This document shows, one piece after another, positions 57,686 to 62,316 of a stretch of 62,316 nt of DNA (position 1 is the first letter of the stretch; each line of letters opens with the position of its first letter). The position numbers and the translations under genes were made by a program. This stretch comes from Candidatus Brocadia sp. WS118 (GTDB lineage Bacteria > Planctomycetota > Brocadiia > Brocadiales > Brocadiaceae): NCBI GenBank assembly GCA_007618135.1, contig PHFX01000157.1, forward strand, positions 1 to 62,316, in the 5' to 3' direction. The notes under the pieces were generated by a model that made no database searches, was not told the origin of the DNA, and worked only from the letters and a program-made list of their open reading frames with translations.

Positions 57686-58894
57686 CTATTTATTAATGTC
57701 AGTGCAACATAATGCAAGGCCGTCACTAGCATTCTCTAGCAACGGGTCGATAGCAAGAGCAAGTTCATACATCTTTTTAGCCTCTTTTGTATCTCCCTGC
57801 AAATAACGGCAATTTCCCAAAAATACATAAGGCAATGCCGCAGCAGGATTGTACTCTACTGATCGGGCAAAGTCTTTTTCTGCATCCAGTATATTACCTA
57901 ATGCACTGCGGCAACTTCCCAACTCCAAATAAATCTGAGCTAAATTCAAATCGATACTCGGAAACGAACCTGTCTCACCCTTAACGATTTGTATTGCATT
58001 TTCAAGATGAAAAATTGCCGTTTTATATTGTTTGTTATCAGCAGCCACGGTCGCAAGTATGTAAGCAGGTAAAGGGTTTACAGGATCATAAGATGAAACC
58101 ATCTGGGCATGATAAGTAGCTTCTGTAATATTATCTAATGCTAAATAAAGTTTCGCAAGGCATAAATGAACCTGTCCTATAAGCTCACGCTTGATACTTC
58201 CATTGTCCAAATCAAGAGCATGTTGCAACGAACGGATTGCAGCATCCTTCTTTCCAAGCTCATAGTAGGTTATCCCTAAATTAAAATATATAAAGGAATC
58301 ATTTTGCACAATCTCTAATTCATTTAACAGGTAGCGGAGATTCCGTTCCGCACGGCAACGTTTTTTTTCTTCGTTAATAGCATAGGCCCAATGATAAATA
58401 ACGATGTCTGTACGTAATACCTTACCACCCAATCGCTCGATGGAAGGTAAAATCTGTTCATGTATTTTACCTTTAAAACGGACATCTTTATGACGACGAA
58501 AGATACGACAGTATTCGCTGTAGTAGGCAGTAGCAATATTGTTGCTTTGTTGAGGGATACACTGACGTACGGTAATACCCATGATATCTTTTCTGTTTAT
58601 TACACTACGAATTTTATTAGCATTCAATCTGTCTATAGTTTCATCTGCATCAATATAAAGGATCCATTCACCACGTGCATAACTGAGGGATTTATTGCGC
58701 GCAGCGGAAAAGTCCTCTATCCATGGAACTTGATGCACTTGTGCACTATATTTTCTTGCTATTTTCATAGTTTCGTCAGTTGAGCCTGTATCTACAACTA
58801 TAATTTCGTCTACAAAAGTACTGAGACTTTTTAAACAATGTGGTAGAAGAGCAGCTTCGTTTTTGACAATAAGGCAAGCTGATAGTTGTATCAT
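57686..58894 (-). CDS. GT2-TPR glycosyltransferase
   Basis: A 402-residue protein: GT-A domain with SACLIVKNEAAL, DEIIVVDTGSTDET, FSAARNKSL and LYIDADETID, then TPRs (about 200-395). It is the fourth GT2-TPR paralogue of the island, more distant from the other three. It lies 239 bases downstream of the second flagellin on the same strand. Confidence 0.85.
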   Translation of the reverse strand: MIQLSACLIVKNEAALLPHCLKSLSTFVDEIIVVDTGSTDETMKIARKYSAQVHQVPWIEDFSAARNKSLSYARGEWILYIDADETIDRLNANKIRSVINRKDIMGITVRQCIPQQSNNIATAYYSEYCRIFRRHKDVRFKGKIHEQILPSIERLGGKVLRTDIVIYHWAYAINEEKKRCRAERNLRYLLNELEIVQNDSFIYFNLGITYYELGKKDAAIRSLQHALDLDNGSIKRELIGQVHLCLAKLYLALDNITEATYHAQMVSSYDPVNPLPAYILATVAADNKQYKTAIFHLENAIQIVKGETGSFPSIDLNLAQIYLELGSCRSALGNILDAEKDFARSVEYNPAAALPYVFLGNCRYLQGDTKEAKKMYELALAIDPLLENASDGLALCCTDINK

Positions 58895-59060
58895 ATAAAT
58901 TCTATTTTCAACCCTTAATTAATCTAATGCTATCGATTACAAAAGGAATTTCGGCTTATAATACTTGGGTAATTCCTTTTGCTATCTCTTATTTTGATTC
59001 AAGAAAATCCACCATAGAATAATTTGTATTTATTGCATTTTCGTCAATAATGCATAAAAC

Positions 59061-59104
59061 ATCCCCCTTTATCCTCATACGATTAAAAGAGGATAAAGGG
59101 GGAT
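59061..59104 (-). terminator. Terminator after flagellin 2
   Basis: A 16-base perfect stem (ATCCCCCTTTATCCTC with its complement) has a 12-base loop, 30 bases past the flagellin stop. On the minus strand it is followed by GTTTTATG, a weak T-run. Confidence 0.75.
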
Positions 59105-59133
59105 TAATCTTTGCTCTCGTAAAAAAAATAATT

Positions 59134-60060
59134 CTACCTGAACAGACTGAGAATGGCTTGTGGGCCTGAATTTGCTTGTGCAAGCATTGCACTGGCCGTT
59201 TGTTGCAATATCTGATACTTCGCATATTGTAACTGTTCATAAGCCATATCTGCGTCTTCAATTCTGCTCCTGGCTGCCTCAGTATTTGTCTTGGCTACCG
59301 TCAAACTAGCTTCTTGATAGGTCAGCCTATTTACTACAGCACCTATGTAACTCAATGCCTCTGATGCATCAGCAATAGCATTGTCTAGTCTACCCATCAA
59401 TAAGTGTATAGATGCAGCAGAGCCTAAAAGCGAACCAGCAAGGGTATTACCGCTGAGTCGAGTAGCACCACTTGAATCAAGTCTTAACTGAGCAGATTTA
59501 AAACCTGTATTACCGCTTTCAAGGCTAACATTGCCCGTCGAGAGTAAATTAAACTGTAACAAATCGTTTGTTGAACTATTTCCTGAGCCAATTTGGAATT
59601 TGAATAAGACGTTGCCGGCGGTGGCATTACTCGAAGCAGTTCCGCTAAAGATGTTTTTGGAATTCCATGTGGCTTGTGTAACTTCAATATTGATTTGATT
59701 AGACAAAGAAGCTAGTTCAGCCTTAATAGCAGTACGTTCTGATGTACCAAGTGAATCATCCGCTGCCTGAATGGCTTTTGTCTTCATCTGTGTAAGAATA
59801 TCTACAATATTATTTAAATGCCCTTCTGCTACGGTTACTAGGTTTTTGGCTGACCCGATATTGCTTAATGCCTGTCCAAGACCTTCTGCACGGGCATTCA
59901 TCTTTTTCGCAATACTATAACCTGCAGCATCGTCAGCGGCATTATTAATCCTTTTACCTGTAGCCAAGCGTAGTTGTGCAACAGACATTCGATTATTTAT
60001 ATCAGTCAATGACCGCAGCGCATTTAAGGCACCAATATTAGTGTTTATCCTTGTACTCAT
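59134..60060 (-). CDS. fliC: Flagellin (second copy)
   Basis: A 308-residue flagellin almost identical to the copy at 51905-52831, with differences scattered over the whole length, e.g. NSKNIFSGTASS in the centre and SAASIHLLMGRLDN near the C-terminus. The ribosome site AAGGAGGTTTAGAGT is the same type as in copy one. No sigma-28-like promoter is visible in the 100 bases upstream, so expression control probably differs. Confidence 0.96.
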   Translation of the reverse strand: MSTRINTNIGALNALRSLTDINNRMSVAQLRLATGKRINNAADDAAGYSIAKKMNARAEGLGQALSNIGSAKNLVTVAEGHLNNIVDILTQMKTKAIQAADDSLGTSERTAIKAELASLSNQINIEVTQATWNSKNIFSGTASSNATAGNVLFKFQIGSGNSSTNDLLQFNLLSTGNVSLESGNTGFKSAQLRLDSSGATRLSGNTLAGSLLGSAASIHLLMGRLDNAIADASEALSYIGAVVNRLTYQEASLTVAKTNTEAARSRIEDADMAYEQLQYAKYQILQQTASAMLAQANSGPQAILSLFR

Positions 60061-60162
60061 ACTCTAAACCTCCTTGATTAAAAGGAATTAAATAAAGTGA
60101 TATTTTATATTTTGTAAGGACAAAAATTGCGAATAATCCTGATGCAAACAATTATGCTATTT

Positions 60163-61860
60163 TCACCTTATACTTGATACTTCGTTATTATACCTACGAG
60201 GCACTTCGATGGATTCTTTATAGCTATTCATCTGCATAAACTTAATAAATTTCTTTAATAATTCTTTGTCATAATATCCGTCTTTTTCTTTTACCATACG
60301 CTGTAGTACTTGAAAAGCCGGGTTTGTATCTTTTTCTGTAATCTTCGACAAATCTATTTCAAACTCATCTAAGATACGGGCAATCCGACTATAATAGTGG
60401 ATTTCTTCCCCTTTTAAACCGTATGGATATCCTTCCCCATTATATTGTTCATGGTGTTGCCTAGCAACGAGACTCGCTTCTCTGGGGAAATTGCCAGTAC
60501 TAGATAACAAAACAAAACCCATGTCAGGATGTTTCTGCAACATTTCTTTTTCTATTTTTGTCACCTCATCAAATTCCTTTTTTAAGATACGTGAGTCTAT
60601 TTTCATTTTTCCAATGTCATGAAATAACAAGCCACTGCCCAAAGACAAGAGATCGCTTGCAGGAATACCCAAATACTGACCAAACAATAAACCCATTACC
60701 GCCACATTTACTGAATGATTAGAGACATTTCCATTGCACGTCAACACCTTTATAAAATTTGAATAGACCTCTTTATCCCTTGACATAAAGTCCAATATAG
60801 CAGTTATCAATTCCTTCCCTCTTTCGATGATAACAAAAATATTTGAGCTTTTTAAAGTATCAGTCAACACATTTGTCGCTATGTTATAAATGATCTCGAT
60901 CTTTTCTTGCCGTGTGGACAGTTCATCATTCACTATATCCCCAAGGTTCGCTTCCATATATCGCAGGTATTGTGCATTTCCATTTTTTGCTACATAAATT
61001 TTGTTGATATTTTTCTTCACGAAGGATACTTTCCGTTCGTCATCGAATAAGTTGTTTCCCTTACAATACAACAAATAGCTAAATTCTTGATTTACCAATG
61101 TTTGCAAATATATATCACATTCCGTAAATGCACCTGTTTTTATGCTTCTTAATGTCACCGGTAAATATTTATTGTTCTTATCATGGTAGGTTGTTGTAAG
61201 TTTGTCTATCTTATTAGATTTTTTACATCCTGTATAAAGGTAAGAATCTTTTATCGCAATAGATGTATAGTCTGCAACCATTTCTAAAAACTGAATATCA
61301 CCATCCGTATAAATCTCTCCGTACTTTTTATTATTTACACTTATTACACCAATAACCTTATCCTGGATTTTGATGGGAACACAAAGAAAAGTATTGCCAG
61401 TTAACCACCAAATTTGGTGCTTGTTAAAGCGTTTGTCTTTTCCAAAATCACTTACTGCTATTGAGTCACCCTGTTTTACTACCCATTCAATTGGATCTTC
61501 ATCAATTTTGAATATCATATTGTTTGCCGTTGTGTGCTGCAAGCCTATTGAGGCCTTCAAATGGATCTCTTCTCCCATAACTAAAGCGATCATTCCAGAT
61601 AAACTATCGGTACCACTAATTGTAAAATTATTAACAAGAGGAAACAATCTCTCCAAATCAAGCACCGATATTAGGGCATGACCTATTTCCCTCAAATTTA
61701 ATTCATCAAGCGTCCCGTTAAAATTATCCCTAGATTCTTTTGTATCACGAACATTTTGTAATAGCCGATATAACTTTGTAAGGCATTTAATATCGTGTAA
61801 AGTGTCTTGAACTGTCTTTACATCTTCAAGAGCTGTATCGTCCAATGTAGCCGTGGTCAT
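60163..61860 (-). CDS. GAF / HD-GYP domain protein
   Basis: A 565-residue cytoplasmic protein with an N-terminal GAF-type sensor (about 60-205: FLCVPIKIQDKVIGVISVNNK) and a C-terminal HD-GYP domain (about 370-530) bearing HDIGK, HPDMGFVLL, HHEQYNGEGYPYGL, that is, most metal-binding residues and the GYP triad. It should hydrolyse c-di-GMP in response to a small ligand, linking second-messenger level to motility or to the PilZ glycosyltransferase elsewhere in the window. It lies upstream of the second flagellin on the same strand (102-base gap). Confidence 0.9.
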   Translation of the reverse strand: MTTATLDDTALEDVKTVQDTLHDIKCLTKLYRLLQNVRDTKESRDNFNGTLDELNLREIGHALISVLDLERLFPLVNNFTISGTDSLSGMIALVMGEEIHLKASIGLQHTTANNMIFKIDEDPIEWVVKQGDSIAVSDFGKDKRFNKHQIWWLTGNTFLCVPIKIQDKVIGVISVNNKKYGEIYTDGDIQFLEMVADYTSIAIKDSYLYTGCKKSNKIDKLTTTYHDKNNKYLPVTLRSIKTGAFTECDIYLQTLVNQEFSYLLYCKGNNLFDDERKVSFVKKNINKIYVAKNGNAQYLRYMEANLGDIVNDELSTRQEKIEIIYNIATNVLTDTLKSSNIFVIIERGKELITAILDFMSRDKEVYSNFIKVLTCNGNVSNHSVNVAVMGLLFGQYLGIPASDLLSLGSGLLFHDIGKMKIDSRILKKEFDEVTKIEKEMLQKHPDMGFVLLSSTGNFPREASLVARQHHEQYNGEGYPYGLKGEEIHYYSRIARILDEFEIDLSKITEKDTNPAFQVLQRMVKEKDGYYDKELLKKFIKFMQMNSYKESIEVPRRYNNEVSSIR

Positions 61861-62316
61861 ATAAATTTCCCTGCCATATAATTATTTTCTGTAAAATAAG
61901 TTATTGGATTAAAAGCAATATAAGTGCCAAATTACTCCTGTAGCATCCTATTGATAAATATAATTATAACTAATTGTAAATTAATGGGTTAGCACTTTAT
62001 AAAATTATGCAACAACATGTAAAGAAAAGTCAAATTCTTAAACATTAAATATTGGGCATGTAAATTTTTCCTATACAGAGGGAAAAAGAGACGTTATTTT
62101 GTTTGCTTAAAGGTATTATACGGTGCTTTGGAAATATTCAAATTGAGGAGATTTAACCTTTTGATAGGCAGGATCACTAGTGTCCGGTTATAAGTTGAAC
62201 AAAGACAATTGTTTATAAAGAACGCGCGGTTCGCTTTTGTAATCAGAATTTGTAAGTACTTGCAAAATAGGGGCTTTCTCAAATAGGGTAATACTCAAAA
62301 TTTGTAAAATTGTGTA
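61861..62316. other. Right-edge region, possible insertion sequence end
   Basis: AT-rich and without a supported gene. From about 62181, AGTGTCCGGTTATAAGTTGA resembles the terminal repeat of some IS elements, so a transposase could continue beyond the edge. This is recalled similarity, not demonstrated. Confidence 0.3.

Noticed and set aside
60061-60180. Sigma-28 promoter before the second flagellin
   Set aside because: No CGATAA-type -10 with a correctly spaced TAAA element was found on the minus strand.
62094-62282. 62-residue frame at right edge
   Set aside because: AT-rich, no ribosome site, and overlaps the possible IS end.

Overview
The window is a chromosomal segment of moderate GC content from a Gram-negative-type bacterium. 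Outer-membrane TonB receptors, an OmpA-like lipoprotein, flagella, Zn-type HemB, MazG, HflX and TsaD are all present. The gene set, and the many short G/C-rich hairpin repeats between genes, resemble anammox planctomycetes (Brocadiales such as Brocadia, Jettenia or Kuenenia). That placement is inference: no anammox marker such as hydrazine synthase lies here.

Region 1 (0.5-8.6 kb, minus strand) holds a hybrid sensor kinase with a conserved partner protein, then a small TPR protein and two tandem BcsA-like glycosyltransferase-PilZ genes. The downstream glycosyltransferase has lost about 140 codons and is split by a frameshift. Region 2 (9-17.2 kb) holds a geranylgeranyl-reductase-like flavoprotein, uppP, a four-gene translationally coupled ABC/NosL-like membrane operon, a retropepsin-like protein, a HepT remnant, a Phd/RelE-type toxin-antitoxin pair and an unrecognised 173-residue protein. 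Region 3 (17.3-30.5 kb) holds two tandem TonB receptors, hflX, an ATP-grasp acyl-CoA synthetase subunit, mazG, hemB, a cold-shock gene with a terminator-like leader hairpin, a 59-residue Cys-rich protein next to an SAM hydrolase, and a VWA-OmpA lipoprotein.

Region 4 (30.5-40.3 kb, mostly minus strand) holds a duplicated and fused FAD oxidoreductase of about 900 residues, a PII protein with Phe at the uridylylation position, a degenerate phospholipase-D-like protein, nnrD, larB, tsaD, a C-terminal processing protease fused by overlap to a transketolase remnant, and tRNA-Phe with a near-consensus promoter.

Region 5 (40.8-61.9 kb) is a flagellin and glycosylation island. Eight genes (TPR-GT1, two CgeB-like transferases, wecB, a DUF268-type methyltransferase and three GT2-TPR proteins) lead into fliC1-fliD-FlgN/FliT-like-fliS-flaG. 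On the opposite strand lie a second flagellin, a GT2-TPR gene, a TPR-GT1 gene and a GAF/HD-GYP protein. A sigma-28-type promoter is visible before the first flagellin only. The arrangement suggests that flagellin is glycosylated by TPR-bearing transferases before or during export; this is the most interesting system in the window.

Genome decay and repeat invasion recur throughout: remnants of an NCS2 permease, HepT, transketolase, a GxxExxY protein and a glycosyltransferase; a repeat nested in another repeat; a hairpin element making up the N-terminus of a secreted protein; and 7-base repeats inside or at the end of two genes.
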